The notes beneath the pieces are model-generated. The model saw nothing but the letters and a program-made list of their open reading frames with translations, made no database searches and was not told the DNA's origin. This document shows, one piece after another, positions 46,856 to 59,200 of a DNA stretch of 64,000 nucleotides. Made by a program: the position numbers and the translations under genes. Within the stretch, counting starts at the first letter, position 1, and the number at the start of each line of letters is the position of its first letter. The DNA comes from Calliopum simillimum (taxonomy: Eukaryota; Arthropoda; Insecta; Diptera; Lauxaniidae), in the NCBI GenBank assembly GCA_951812925.1, contig OX638368.1, positions 158,954,492 through 159,018,491 of the forward strand. Direction: 5' to 3'.

Positions 46856-47293
46856 CTGTATATATGTTTGCAAATGTGCGAATATTTGTATTTGTGTGAG
46901 TTATATCCAAACATTTATTTGTTTTCATTCCCAAGAGAAAAAATTAAAGCGCTTCTGAACCAATCACTTTAAATGCGCTTGTCTCTATAGAAACTTAGAA
47001 GCACTTTACAATGATATTTTTTGAGACTGCAGTAAAAACAGCATGGGTTCGAACCCAGCGCAGGTTGTTTTTTTATTTTTTTTTTTATTAAAATATTTTT
47101 TATTCGACATATTTTTAATTCACTTTTCTTTTTTCCTTTCTCTTATTTATTTACTTTTGCTTAATTGAATTGAAATTGATTACCCAATGATTCCATGTAA
47201 GGCTGTATGAAGCATTAGAATGTCAAATTCGGATTGGACAACATTTGCTTAACATACAAATTTAATACCTCTTCATTGTATCGGGCAATGGTG

Positions 47294-47373
47294 TAGCGGG
47301 CTAACGAGTTTTTAAATGTAAGTAAAAATAATATGTTAATATCTATCACAAGGACGGTCCGCGCTTCAAATCC
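47294..47373 (+). pseudogene. tRNA-like sequence with A and B boxes
   Basis: TAGCGGGCTAA (47294-47304) resembles the A box, and GCTTCAAATCC (47363-47373) matches the B box at 10 of 11 positions. The boxes are further apart than in a plain tRNA, so an insertion or intron-like segment is present. Just downstream is AATAAGCGCTTCAAAA, a word also found in the tRNA-like element at 61375-62465. A lone T-arm-like GGGTTCGAACCC is at about 47043. Not a working tRNA as far as I can see. Confidence 0.45.
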
Positions 47374-47937
47374 TACCGCCGCATTACAAATAAGCGCTTC
47401 AAAAGGCCTTTTTCTTGAGGCTGCGGTAAGCTCAAGAGCGCAAGCGTTTGGTGTAAAAGAAGCCATTCAGATGGGTTTTTGAAACACTTCTTTTCCCCTT
47501 GGGTTTTGTGACGCACATACAAATGTAAATATACATCCGTATATATATTCACACACTCATGCTGTGGCAAATACGCAAATGCTGTCTAATAAACTCAGCA
47601 GCACCGTTGGAATAGTAGTAGACGCAAAATTCAAAGTCGTAATTTGACTTGAAAATAAAAGCGTAAACTCATTCAACTCATTCGTCCTTTTACGCAATAT
47701 ATACTGTAAACATATACTGTTAAACATTTTGTTTTATTTTAAGCTTGTGTTCGTGTTTTATGTGTTTGTATTTCTCGACGTGCTCAACACGTCGCACAGT
47801 GTAACTGTTTTATTTTTTCAAAACTTTTTTCAACTTGAAGATGAAGCCTATAATATAACACAGGGACAAAACTTGGCTATACTGGGACGATAGCCCTGTC
47901 ATAGGTGATGGATTTTGCATAGTTTGCTGCATAATGC

Positions 47938-48271
47938 CTCAGACAGACGACAGCTTATATCTAGATTATAGGCGTAATAATGCGAATCTTTTTATTACAT
48001 GATTTTAGGCATTTTTTAAATACATATTTCATATACATTGACTAAAAGAAAATTTCCCAATTCAGATGCCAAAAAATTCCTAAACATCAAAAACAATGGT
48101 GAGTTAAGCATCAGAAAAGCTAATAGAAATTTATGGACCCTGAATTGGGAAATTTTCTTTTAGTCAATGTCTATGAAATATGTATTTAAAAAATGCCTAA
48201 AATCATGCAATAAGAAGATTTGCATCACTATGTCTAAAATAAATCTAGATATAAGCTGTCGTATATCTGGG
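47938..48271. repeat. Foldback repeat, ~334 bp
   Basis: The ends read CTCAGACAGACGACAGCTTA and, in complement, CCCAGATATACGACAGCTTA, and the arms continue through ATATCTAGATT, TTATTACATGATTTTAGGC and TCAATGTATATG-like sequence to a centre near 48100. The arms are well conserved. No ORF. Confidence 0.75.
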
Positions 48272-48397
48272 ACGGCTTTTATCGACATCTAAAGTTTTTG
48301 TAAAGCTAAATGTCCAACGAGAAACTTTATCAAACACGGCATTTTAAAAAATTTTATACAGGAGGTACACGTATTTTAATCTTAAATGTGCGGTCTT

Positions 48398-48990
48398 TTT
48401 TAGTTATTCGACCATAACTCACAAAATAAAAATTTTTCAAAAAAACTTTCTCTCGCAAAATTGTACTAGACTATAAAATGCATGAATTTTCTAAACACTC
48501 AAGATGGGATTTGGTCGTTAAATGAGAATTTACGGCTGCCGAATGCCCGCGGACGGCAAAACGCTTTTTTTATTCAAACGCAAGGAATCGTACGTAAAAA
48601 GTGTATTTGGCGTGAAAAGCTCAAAATCATCAAAGAAATAAGTATAAATTCTTTCAGAATTGTTTTGGACTTTTTAAATTTTTTTAATTTTAAATTAATT
48701 AATTGGAAAGTTTTAAAATGTCTCAAAAAATTCTGAAAAAATTGACACGTATTTTTTAAATGATTTTAAATATTTTATACCTAGTACACTTTTTTCGTAC
48801 GATGCCTCGCTTTTGAGTAAAAAAAAGAATTTTGCCAATCGCGGGCATTCGACAGCCGAAAATTCTCATTTAACGAACAAATCCCATCTTGAGTGTTTAG
48901 AAAATTCATGCATTTTATAGTCTAGTACAATTTTGCTAGAGAAAGTTTTTTTTTATATTTATAATTTGTGAGTAAAGGTTGAAAAAAAAC
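48398..48990. repeat. Foldback repeat, ~590 bp
   Basis: The arms pair ACTCACAAAATAAAAAT at about 48417 with its complement near 48965, and continue through TTGTACTAGACTATAAAATG, CACTCAAGATGGGATTTG and GAATGCCCGCG to about 48605 and 48795. Arms of about 190 bp surround an AT-rich spacer. The only open frame is a by-product. Confidence 0.8.
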
Positions 48991-49966
48991 TATAAGCGCT
49001 ATGACTTATATGAATATCAGTGTGGTTAGGTATTTGATATTACTGGATATTCTCAAAATTTGGCTTTTTACGATACACCTTACACCTTTTACTTTTGCCA
49101 AACCACTAAAAATTGACCACTGTGCCAATGTAAATTTTGATTTTCTGCAAAATGTTAAGATGTGCCGCGTCGTTAGTTGGCGGTAACAGTAAAGTTAATA
49201 TCGTGCGCTAGTAAATTGGTTCGTGCTTTTTGCTACTACATTTCTACGTTACGCCGCGTATCCTTTTCGCATCGGCGCGGCACGATTTCCCTCTGAAGCG
49301 ACGTGCAACCGAATTGTTATGTACTAAAAGCAACGTATTTCAGCAACAAGAAAAGGATTCAGGTCATTATTGCATAAATGCTGTTGTTATGTAATATTTG
49401 TTTGTTTGTGTTGGTGTGTTCGTTAAGTGTGTGTGTATGTGTGTTCATCATTATACGCTTATTTGTGCTGCACACAAATTTGCCCATTCATTATTCCATT
49501 GCGGAACAATAAAAACGAAATAAACTCAATTTTGCAATAAAATTTATGTTGCCGTAGGATCGCATAGAGGAGTTTGCTCTGTTTTAAGTTGTTTTTGTAG
49601 TTGTTGTTCTTTTTTTCTTTTTGCTTTTGTTGTGATATAGCCCCATACCTAGTTATTGATGCCATATTGTATTTGCAGCAGGTCACTGTTGCAAGTTGCA
49701 GTTAAAGAACATCATAAGTAAGTTCATTAAACTTAATTTTGTATACTCTCACTTTAGGTTGAAAAGGTACTGTGTGTATGTATGTACTTCATGTCGAAAG
49801 TTGCGAAAATTATGAGAAATACATAATTTCACCGCAAGTCCTACAAATAAGAATAGTAAGTATCAGTCCAGTGATACCAAAACAACCTAAAAATATTTAT
49901 TATTGTGGCATGCACGCTCATTACGAAAACCTCATGTTAGACCGACTTCTGCATGGGCAATCTCTC
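48991..49966. other. Spacer with a GC-richer patch
   Basis: No gene is supported. The part at 49160-49320 is richer in G and C (CGCCGCGTATCC, CATCGGCGCGGCACG) than anything nearby, but it has no coding frame and no RNA gene I can recognise. Confidence 0.4.
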
Positions 49967-50550
49967 TTAAGCCAGGATTCACAGCGATTAGTTAACTAAT
50001 GATAAGGGTTTAAACAACAAAATTTTATTCTCAGTCATTGTTAAACCCCCAATTTTCATTGGTTAACCATTAGCTGATGCTGAAGTAACAGAATCCACAT
50101 AAGTTTTGTGAAAAATCTAAATCTATCGCAGATATTGCCAAAATTTGGAGCACATGTTGAGGTTAGTCGTCGGCAATAAGATTTTAAAAATCGTCTGCCT
50201 TTTTTTCCAAAACTATGACGCCAAAGAATTTCGTGACAGATTTCGCTTGCACACTTGCACTTTTTTGTACTCAATTGAATTTCAATGCCTTTCCTAATTT
50301 GATCAGAAAATTAACTTCATCGTTACTTATATTTGCTGCGTGTGAGTTTTCCAACGTTTTTTATTATTTTGTTTTCCCAACCACAAACAAAAAACATATA
50401 TTTTCACATAATCAATAAACGAAATCCACAATCTACCATATTTTACTCTTGTCCATTATTCAAGTTAACCAAAAAACACTGTGAATATGAAACACTAGTT
50501 AAACTTTTGTCACGTTTTAGTTAACTAATGGTTGTGAATTTGGGACTTAG
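49967..50550. mobile_element. MITE-like element with TTAGTTAACTAA ends
   Basis: The left end, TTAAGCCAGGATTCACAGCG then ATTAGTTAACTAAT, is the inverse of the right end (in complement TAAGTCCCAAATTCACAACC then ATTAGTTAACTAA). Each end thus carries the same short palindrome. The interior has no transposase. No target duplication could be assigned. Confidence 0.65.
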
Positions 50551-50778
50551 AAATAAAACTGATCGATAACAACAGTTTATTTGGTTTTTAGAACAGTCCT
50601 ATGTTTTTATTAAGATTTGATACTATAAAACCGAATTTTCAAAAAATAAAGTAAAGTTTTTATTAACGTTTGATACCCAGTAAAACTTCTTAGCAAGAAT
50701 AATACCGAGGTACACAGGAAACAAATAAAAAAAAGGTTTTTCAAATCAAAGCTATTTTTTCGAAATAAAGTTAAAACT

Positions 50779-51198
50779 AGTCCTCTTGTCCGCATTCGGC
50801 TGGTTTTTGCTCAGAGCATGTACTTACTATCCCTAGTAATAATGTGTATTTTTCTGTGTCGTTTTCGTAAATAATGGTCTTAATATTGAGTTTTGAATAT
50901 ATTTTTAATATGGGCGGTAGGCGTGTCTGCTGACCGACTTTGCTCAGTTTCAATCCCATAACTTAACTTTGATGACGGAGAGTGTATCAATGTTATTGAA
51001 TTATCTTTCTCAGTTTTCCAGTTAAATGTATTTCCATGCACAGCCACCCAGCCAGCCCCAAACAGACAGACGGACATGACTATATCGACTCAAAAAGTGA
51101 CGCTGATTAAGAATATATGTACTTCTCTATACCTACCACGCCTCCTTCTCTGCGTTACAGAAGGATAGACAAAGTGGATCCTGAGTTTAGGGTATAAA
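50779..51198 (+). mobile_element. Mini-me/Helentron-like element, copy D, 5'-truncated
   Basis: It begins within the last 140-bp unit (CTCTTGTCCGCATTCGGCTG), keeps the GGGCGGTAGGCGTGTC segment, a short GCCACCCAGCC run, ACAGACGGACATGACTATAT and AAGAATATATG, and ends in GTTTAGGGTATAAAAA, where the 3' hairpin has decayed. It is more diverged than copies A-C, so older. Confidence 0.75.
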
Positions 51199-53369
51199 AA
51201 AACATAAATCTTAGCTTAGTAGACCAAAACCAAATAAGAAACGTAACAAACAAAATGTACTTGTCGATATTGAATCCGAATTTGACCCAAGAATTGCTCT
51301 ATAATTTGAAGATTTTAAAATATTCTCATCTGGAAATGCAAAAAAAAATATTTTTTGAAGCTATTAAATCTGATACCGAAGTTGGAAGTACCAGTATTTT
51401 TTCTTCAAAACCCAAGTTAATAGTTATATCAATAATATCAATATTTCTTATTTTTCTTTAAAATATCATAACCTTAAAAGTGCAAAAATACGATTTTGTC
51501 TTTATTTGGAATTATATTCCGTGGGTTGATTTCAAAACATTGATTTTTTTCTCATTCCGTAAATGATCAAAATTAATTGGTTTGGGGGTCCACTATAGTT
51601 TAAACAACTTAATCGATCGTACTTTTACACAAAAATGCACATTATTAGCGGAACTGTGAGAGTTTACCTATTCCTTAATAGTTTTCTAAAAATAAACATA
51701 AGGTATAAAAATGAAATATCTTCGAGTACTTCACGTGAAAACTCCCTCCCAACAATCTTTTCATCTTGCAGAGAGCAGGATAAAACCTTTTTGGATAAAT
51801 AAAAGTATTTATGAAATATTGAATTCTTTTTACATTTTCGCGTTGGACAAAAGCAGTGATAGGAAAAACACTCACAAAATTTGAATGGTGAAATCTAAAT
51901 GGACGTTGATATCGTCGATAAAGGCGAAGACACTTTAATCCTTCAAACGCAATCTCAGTTTCAATCCGAAGCGCCAACAAACCTAGAGCTGTATCCTTCA
52001 CATTTTTGTTTCTTTTTTTTTCATCATTAAAGTTCAAGAACATTTTTTTTATACTTACATACATATGCGTATACATATACATATGCGTAATACACACAAA
52101 AACGTACCTTATAAATATCACAGTAAAGATACAAATTGAAAACTACTACTTTAACAACCATAATGTGCTCGTACTGCTCCTGCAACCACCAGTGACTCTA
52201 CTCCAATTTAATGCTACTTTGTAAATGTGGAAAGTGAAAAAGGAGACAGGAATTTCATCCTTGCAAACTACTTCAATTCGGGTTTTTTATGCTTGACCTG
52301 CAGATATTCTTAACATTTGATTTTCTCTACGATGGCATTTTAGATTTCCATTTCTTCTGTTTTACTTTTTTGATTTTTCGTTTCCTATTTGATATTTTTC
52401 CATTTTCTTTTTTACGGTTTTTTTTTTCCTCTTTCTCTTTTTCATGATTTTCAATTTAACTGAAATATTATATTCATTTTACATGTCTGCTTCTTCTATT
52501 TGTGTATGTGAATGGGATTTCTACTTTTTTTTTGCATGTGTCATACTGTTTGTTTGCTGTTTGGGTAAATGTAACCTTTTTACATTTCCAAGGTATTCCT
52601 TTGAATTGAGGCCCAGAATCGTAGTCTGTGGTAATGTAAAGGCATGGAAATTCAATCAATAGTTTCAACTTAATTTAAGGGCCTTTTCAATTTTGGCCCC
52701 CAGAAGTTTCCGCATTTTGTGAGATGTTGAGTGACGCCCGCATGCATTGATTTTGATTTTAATTAAAGGGAAATAACTTTACGGTAGCACTATTGAGCAC
52801 TTTCAATGTATGCATTTGTAACTATGCGAAATTTTGGCAAATATGTACATAGTGTGGTTTTCATTTGATTTTATTTATTCGTCAATGATTTCATTCAAAT
52901 GAAAATTACTGAAAGTAGTTGTTACATTAGGGTTTTTTGGTTTTGCATGCATACTGGCTCAAAAAAGTGGTTTCGAAATTAAAGATGTGAAATACTCAAT
53001 TAAGTTATTTTTCATTTCGATGCATTGGAAAAGTTGCCAACAATTTTATTTCAAGAGAAAATTGCACCGCATAAACAGTTAGGTATTTAGTTTTATTCCT
53101 ATTCAAAAGAATAAGTAATACTTATATGATATAGAATGAATCAAAAATGGCGGAAATTTTTAACGAATCGAAAACGTGATCTTATCAGTTCATCTGTTTA
53201 ATCCTAACTAAAATTTTGAGTCTGTAAGAAATGTAAAAGAGGGCTAGCTCTAAAATGAAAGTCAGCAGAGCAAGTGCTAGTCGTGAGACCAAAAAGCAGC
53301 TTCTCGGCTTCAGATGAAGAGTGACGCTTTAGAGTTATGTATGAACGACAGTATGACTACAGCGAAGGC
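51199..53369. other. AT-rich spacer
   Basis: No gene is supported. The dispersed GAATCCGAATTTGACCC/GAATTGCTCTATAATTTG motif lies at about 51270-51310. A minus-strand open frame at 51675-52121 (148 codons) has a central part of ordinary composition but matches no family I know. Alternating ACATACATATGCGTATAC sequence lies at about 52055-52090. Confidence 0.45.
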
Positions 53370-54260
53370 ACATCCAACACCGACTTATGAATTTTTTCTG
53401 ACAGTCAAGTGATTCGAAAATTTTCAATAGCTAGTCGGGAAAAGTTTTGAAATTTTTCAAACTGTGTCTTAAAGGAATAACATAACTCTTATCCGGTTAC
53501 CAGGACATGAAGCAATGATTTTATTGGTGTTTTACATTAACTCAACGAACTGTAAGCTCAAACCAACAAGAAGGATAATAATGAATATCTACACGAAAAT
53601 AATGATAAATTCTATCAAAAGAAGGTGATACAAGGGTACAATAATTCCTGTACACTCTGTTTAGACGATCTGGAAACATCAGAGCATGAATTATATTATT
53701 GCTCGACCGCAAAATGATACAGACTCAAGTAAGTATTTAGGTGTAGTGATGAGCAAAATTAATTTTGGTCTTGAGTCTTATTCTTGGTCTTGGTAATTTT
53801 TCGAAAACAAGGCCAAGACCCTGATATCTTTGCAAGACCAAGATCAAGACTGCTATGGTCTTGCAAGACTATAACAGTCTTGGTCTTGGTCACGATAATC
53901 GTCAAGACTAAAACTAAGTAATTATAGCTAATAGGTGCTTAACGCCCGTTTCAAGGATGAAATCATCCCTCAATTTGAAATTTGGACTCTTAAAAACCCA
54001 ACTGCTTTGGAAAAATAAGATTTCGAAGTTTTGAATACTCAATAATCTCTAAAAATTTTTCCAAGACCAAGACCAAGATCAAGACCAAGACTCAATATAA
54101 AACCAAGACCAAGACAAAGACTCAATGTCGAAGATCAAGACCAAGACCACTATGGTCTTGTTCTTGGTCTTGGTTTGCTCATCACTATTTAGGTGGAAAG
54201 ATTGTAGATCCCACTGACATAGATAAAATGAATTCAGAGACTCATAGATAATCTGGAACG
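53370..54260 (+). pseudogene. Decayed non-LTR retrotransposon fragment, split by a hAT-like MITE
   Basis: Pieces of the same protein as the fragment at 1638-2242 appear in order: FSDSQVI near 53385 (RNase H Asp), ITLIRLPGHEAM near 53470-53510, then SCTLCLDDLETSEHELYYC near 53655-53705 (the C-terminal cysteine-histidine motif). After the inserted element at 53744-54187 the tail continues as a frame-shifted IVDPTDIDKM. Stops and frameshifts are frequent and it cannot be expressed as one protein. Confidence 0.75.
53744..54187. mobile_element. hAT-like MITE, TAGTGATGAGC family, copy 2
   Basis: The ends TAGTGATGAGCAAA and TTTGCTCATCACTA are exact inverted repeats, flanked by the perfect 8-bp direct repeat TTTAGGTG (53736-53743 and 54188-54195). 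This is the hAT signature. The interior is rich in CCAAGA/TCTTGG words in both orientations, as in the copy at 32918-33233. It interrupts a retrotransposon fragment. Confidence 0.9.
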
Positions 54261-54293
54261 GTTAGGTAGGAAACGCGTCTGTAAGTTTCAGCA

Positions 54294-54360
54294 TATCACA
54301 TAGTGGTTGTGTACAGTGCTTACAATCCAGGGGTCTCGGTTTCGTTTCCCGATTGGGGCA
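54294..54360 (+). pseudogene. tRNA-like sequence with A and B boxes
   Basis: TAGTGGTTGTG at about 54301-54311 is A-box-like (9 of 11), as in Val-type tRNAs, and GTTTCGTTTCC at about 54339-54349 is B-box-like (9 of 11), with a TCGG/CCGA stem around it. The acceptor stem is not evident. Its position just after the retrotransposon fragment could mark a SINE-like relic. Confidence 0.45.
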
Positions 54361-56069
54361 TAGTAATACACTTTCCGTGTTCCCTAATTCTCCTTTATAT
54401 TTTGAAGGTTTTAACAAACTGCAGCCAAATTACCATCAAATTGAGCTGTTCAAATGTCGTAAGAAAATAAGCTATTTTGGCTTAACCATAGCTATTGAAG
54501 TGCGATGAAATTCAAAGGCATAACACCACATTGATACACACTAAAAAATTATTGTTTACTTTTGTTAGTTTGATTCCCTTTAGTATTGATTTTAAACTTT
54601 TTTGGTATTAAATTCCGATTTTTTTCCAAAAAAGTTTAAAATTTATTCCAGAAAAGTATGACATTTATTCCAATATGGGACATTCTTTTACAAATCGAAC
54701 ATCAAATTAAACTTCACATTTTAGAACCGTCTGAAAATTTTTTTACTGCTGTAGTTTAGTAAATTAGTCGACACGTGTATCGGCATTTTGGCTAAAAATT
54801 TTTTTTTTTGCAATTAGAATTATTCAAATTTTTGGAAAAATCGGATAAAATACAAAAACACCTTGCATTCAAAATGCATTATCTCCGGTTCTACTGAACG
54901 GATTAACATAATTTTTTTGACTTATTTTTCCTTTTTATAAGAGCTTTTTATACGGCTACTTACATCCTTTCTATTTTGTTAATTAACTTGTGGTAATAAC
55001 AATTTAATTGTTTAAACAATATTTTCATGTTTGCGCCCAACACAAAGAAAATTTAAAAAAATACTACCTTGTGCGCTGTCCTTTTATCTAAAAAACGCAT
55101 ATCTTAGAAAACTGGACACTTTAATAGATCCAAAGTTATTAAATATCTCACGGTGTTCAAACGACTGATTTAAATAAAATTTCAAATTACCAATTTTTTT
55201 TTTGATTTTATATTGTTAGTAGGTTAATTTTATGAAGAACAGTGCAAATTTCAAAATAATACATGGAGCACTTTTCAAAAATTTAAAAAATTCAATATCC
55301 CATATAAAATACAAAAAATTAAGAAAAAACTAGTAAGGGTGTAAATTTTGGCCTGGCCAAAAAATAAATACCCTACACTGCAGTATTTTGAAAAGTTTGC
55401 TTATATGGTAGGTGCCACGCCCTCTTGTCCGAGTACACCCAGTTTTTGTTCAGAGCTTGCATTTATAGTTTTTAGTGTCAGAGTGAAATTTAGTTGGATT
55501 ATCTCAAAAAACTCTTTCAGTATAGCATTTTGAATCTTTTGCTTATATGGGAGGTGCCACGCCCCCTTGTCTGATTTCACCTAATTTTTGCTGAGAGCTT
55601 TCTTTTATAATTCTTAGTGTCTGAGTTAAATTTGGTTCGAATATCTCAAAAAACGCTTTCAGTATAGCGTTTTGAAGCTTTTGCTTATATGGGAGGTGCC
55701 ACGCCCTCTTGTCCGAATTCGCTCAAATTTTTATCAGAGCTTGCGCTTACAATTCGTAGTACTTATATGTATTGTGGTTGCATTGTCGTGAAAAATACTC
55801 CTAAAATTGCATTTTGAATATAATTTTTGTATGGGCGGTAGGCGTGTCCGTTGACCGATTTTGCTCATTTTCAATCCCCCGAGCTAACTTTCACGACGGA
55901 GGCAGTGTACCAAATTTCATTGAATTATCTTGCTCAGTTTTCCCAAAAAGTGTATTTCAACACACAGCCAGCCAGCCAGCCAGCCACCCAGCCAGCCAGC
56001 CAGCCAGACAGACGGACATGGCTATATCGACTCAGGAGGTGACGCTGACCAAGAATGTATATACTTTTC

Positions 56070-56253
56070 TATTGCAAATAGAAAATCAGCAAAGTAAAAG
56101 CAGGAGCCAACCGTGTAATATTCGACAAATTTTATTTCAGAATGAAAAAATTATTTTTACAAATTGATAGAAAAATGAAAATTCTAAATTAAAAGTAAAA
56201 ATACATGAACGCAAATGTAAAGTAAATTATAAACAAGTATACTAATTTCAATA
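56070..56253 (-). repeat. 3' LTR of copia element
   Basis: On the coding (minus) strand it begins TATTGAAATTAG and ends TATTTGCAATA, so the outermost bases form the inverted pair TATTG/CAATA. An AATAAA is at 56131-56136 on the coding strand, a plausible polyadenylation signal. It is followed by the TTTTC target duplication. Confidence 0.95.
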
Positions 56254-56263
56254 CTCCTCCTCA
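56254..56263 (-). promoter_or_regulatory. Polypurine tract
   Basis: The coding-strand sequence TGAGGAGGAG immediately precedes the 3' LTR. It would prime plus-strand DNA synthesis. It overlaps the gag-pol stop codon (TGA at 56261-56263), so coding and priming functions share bases. Confidence 0.85.
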
Positions 56264-59200
56264 TTTGCGCTTTACACCTGCTATAGTTCGAAGTTGTTCA
56301 AGCCTTGTTGCGGACAAAGGTTTCGTCATCATATCTGCAGTCATTTCTTCTGAGGGGCAGTACTTACAGATGATTACTTTCTTGTCCACAAAGTCTTTAA
56401 CGAAATGGAACTTTGTGTCAATGTGTTTGGATCTGTTGCTTAGTCGTTCTTCTTTGATTAAGTTGAGACAACTCTGGTTGTCCTCAAATATAGTAGTAGG
56501 AGCAGATTGTTGACAATGTAGATCACTCAGGACGCTTCGAATCCAAATAGCTTCTTTCGCTGCTTCCGAGAGAGCTATAAATTCCGATTCAGTTGTTGAT
56601 AAGGAAACGCATGTTTGCTTTCTACATGCCCAGCTAACAGTACCACCATTAAGCATAAATATGTAGCCAGAGTTTGATTTCCGGTCTTGTCGACATTCTG
56701 CCCAATTAGCATCTGCATATCCAACTAGTTGGTCTTTTTCAGCATTCGAATTACCAAGGAGTAAATAAAAGTCAGCAGTTCCTTTCAGATACTTCATTAC
56801 TCTTTTTAACTCGTTCCAGTCTTCTTCATTTGGACTGCTTGCCTTTTGAGCTAAAATTGCCACACTTGCTGCAATATCTGGACGCGTATTAACAGCAACA
56901 TACAGCAAGGAACCGAGTAAACTTTGATACTGATCATTGTTATGCAAAGGACATGATTCTTTTCCCTTGCCGTATGATGGATCCAGGGGATATTTTGACA
57001 CTTTCGATTCTTTTAGTCCGAATTTTTCTGTAATCTTTTCAATGAACAATTTTTGACGCAGCATAAACGTTTTCGGATTCGGTCGAATAATTTCCACACC
57101 CAAGTAGTGTGAAATTGGTCCAAGAGTATCAATTTCAAATTTCGAATTCAAATATTTTTGAAAATTATTTATTGCACTAAGGCAACTTGCTGCAATAATT
57201 AAATCATCAACGTAAACTAATACGTATACTCCTTCCCCGTTGATGATTTTGCTGTATAGACAAGGATCAGCTTTACTTTGTGTAAAGTTTCCATCTTTAA
57301 GAACTTTGTTTAAAGCTTCATTCCATACATGTGCTGCTTGCTTTAAACCGTATAAACTTCTCTTCAGCTTACATACTAAGTTTTCATCACCAGCAATAAA
57401 ACCAGGAGGCTGCTTCATAAAAATATCTTCTTTTAAGTACCCATTCAAAAAAGCGGATTTTACATCCATATGATGCACATGCATATTTCGCTCCCCAGCT
57501 ACAGACAGTAAGATCCGAAAAGTAGAATGACGTACAACAGGAGCAAATACTTCGTCATAGTCACACCCATACCTTTGACTATAGCCCTGTGCAACCAGAC
57601 GAGCTTTATATCGCTGAATATTTCCCTCTGCATCTCTCTTTAGCTTATAAGTCCACTTACAGCCAACGATATTCACGTTAGGTGGAGCTCTTACTAAATC
57701 CCATGTTTGATTTTTCTGTAAAGCCTTTATCTCCTCCTCCATTGCGATTCTCCATTCATTTTGTTGCTTCGATGATATGGCTTCTTTGAATGTTTTAGGT
57801 TCTACAAAATTATGTTGGTCAACCAAACATGCGTCATCAGGAAATCTCTTAGGGGGAATTCCTTTGTTACGTCTCGAAGATTTTCTTACAATTTGAGGTC
57901 CCTCATATTCTTCAAAAGTTTGAACTTCTATAGCATCAGTATTCAAATTTACAAAAGGATTTCTATCAGAATTATTAACATCGAAAAGATCGCCACTTGT
58001 ACTATCTGGTAGAGTAATATCGTTGTTGCTACGTTTTGAATAAACATTAACTTCAAAATCATTTGTTTGAACATTCTCAACAGTCTTTTTCGTATTTATT
58101 AATTCCTTGTCTGTAACAAATTTGAAATCTCTACTTATGGAAATTTTGTGTGTGCTTAGATCTACAAAGCGTAAACCTTTTGAGTTTTCGTCATAACCCA
58201 CAAATATCTTTACTTCAGATTTATCATCTAATTTCCTTCGTTTCTCTTTAGGAATAAGAATATAAGCTTTTGTACCAAAAATCTGAAAATGACTAACATC
58301 TGGTTTATGTCCTTCCCATCTTTCATATGGGGTACAAGGAATTGCACTGCTTATCAGACGATTTTGTATATAATTTGTTGTATTAACAGCCTCACCCCAA
58401 TAAGTATTGCTCATACCAGCTTCAGCTAGCATGCAACGAGCCATTTCGACTAGAGAACGGTTTTTTCTCTCAGCCACGCCATTCTGTTGCGGGCAATATG
58501 GCACGGTAAATTGGGATCTAATACCATTTTCTTGGAGGTATTTAAATAACCTTTCTGATTTATACTCACAGCCATTATCAGATCTAATGACTTTAGGAAC
58601 TTTTCCAAATATATTTCTGACCAACTCAACATATGTCTTCAATTTATTAAATAGTTCTGACTTTTCTCGTAAGAGATAGACAACAGAGTAACGACTGTAA
58701 TCGTCGATAAACGTCAAGAAATATTTGTTGCCACTTGGAGTGACAGTTTGCATGGGTCCACAAATATCAGTGTGGATTAAATCAAGAACAGCATTTGTTC
58801 TACTCTCAGAATGTTTTGGAAAAGGCTTCCGCGTTAGTTTGCATTGAATACAAATTTCACAATTCTGACGGAATCCACAATCAAAAATTTTAAAATCGCT
58901 TACCAGTTTTTTAGACTGCATAGATTTTACAGCATTGATGTCTCTATGACCGAATATTTTATGCCAGTAATGTTGGCAATTAACCTCACTGCAGCAAACA
59001 TTCACAGCATTCTGATTTTTCTGGATATGCAAGTGGTATAAATTATTTAATTGATCTGCCACACCGATTTCAATGTTGTCTTCTGTGAAAATTGAACACG
59101 AAACACCACTAAATATTATTTTAAATCCTTTTTCCGACAGCAACTTCACAGACAGAAGATTCCCTTTGAACGAAGGTATATACAAAGCATTTTCAACTCG

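Noticed and set aside
47035..47060. T-arm-like GGGTTCGAACCC as a tRNA gene
   Set aside because: No A box or acceptor stem at the right distance, so it is at most a relic.
47765..47815. CGACGTGCTCAACACGTCG hairpin as a terminator or small RNA
   Set aside because: A single 7-8 bp stem without transcription context is expected by chance in this length.
51675..52121. 148-codon minus-strand frame
   Set aside because: No domain, no neighbouring exon signals and low-complexity ends; could be chance in AT-rich DNA.
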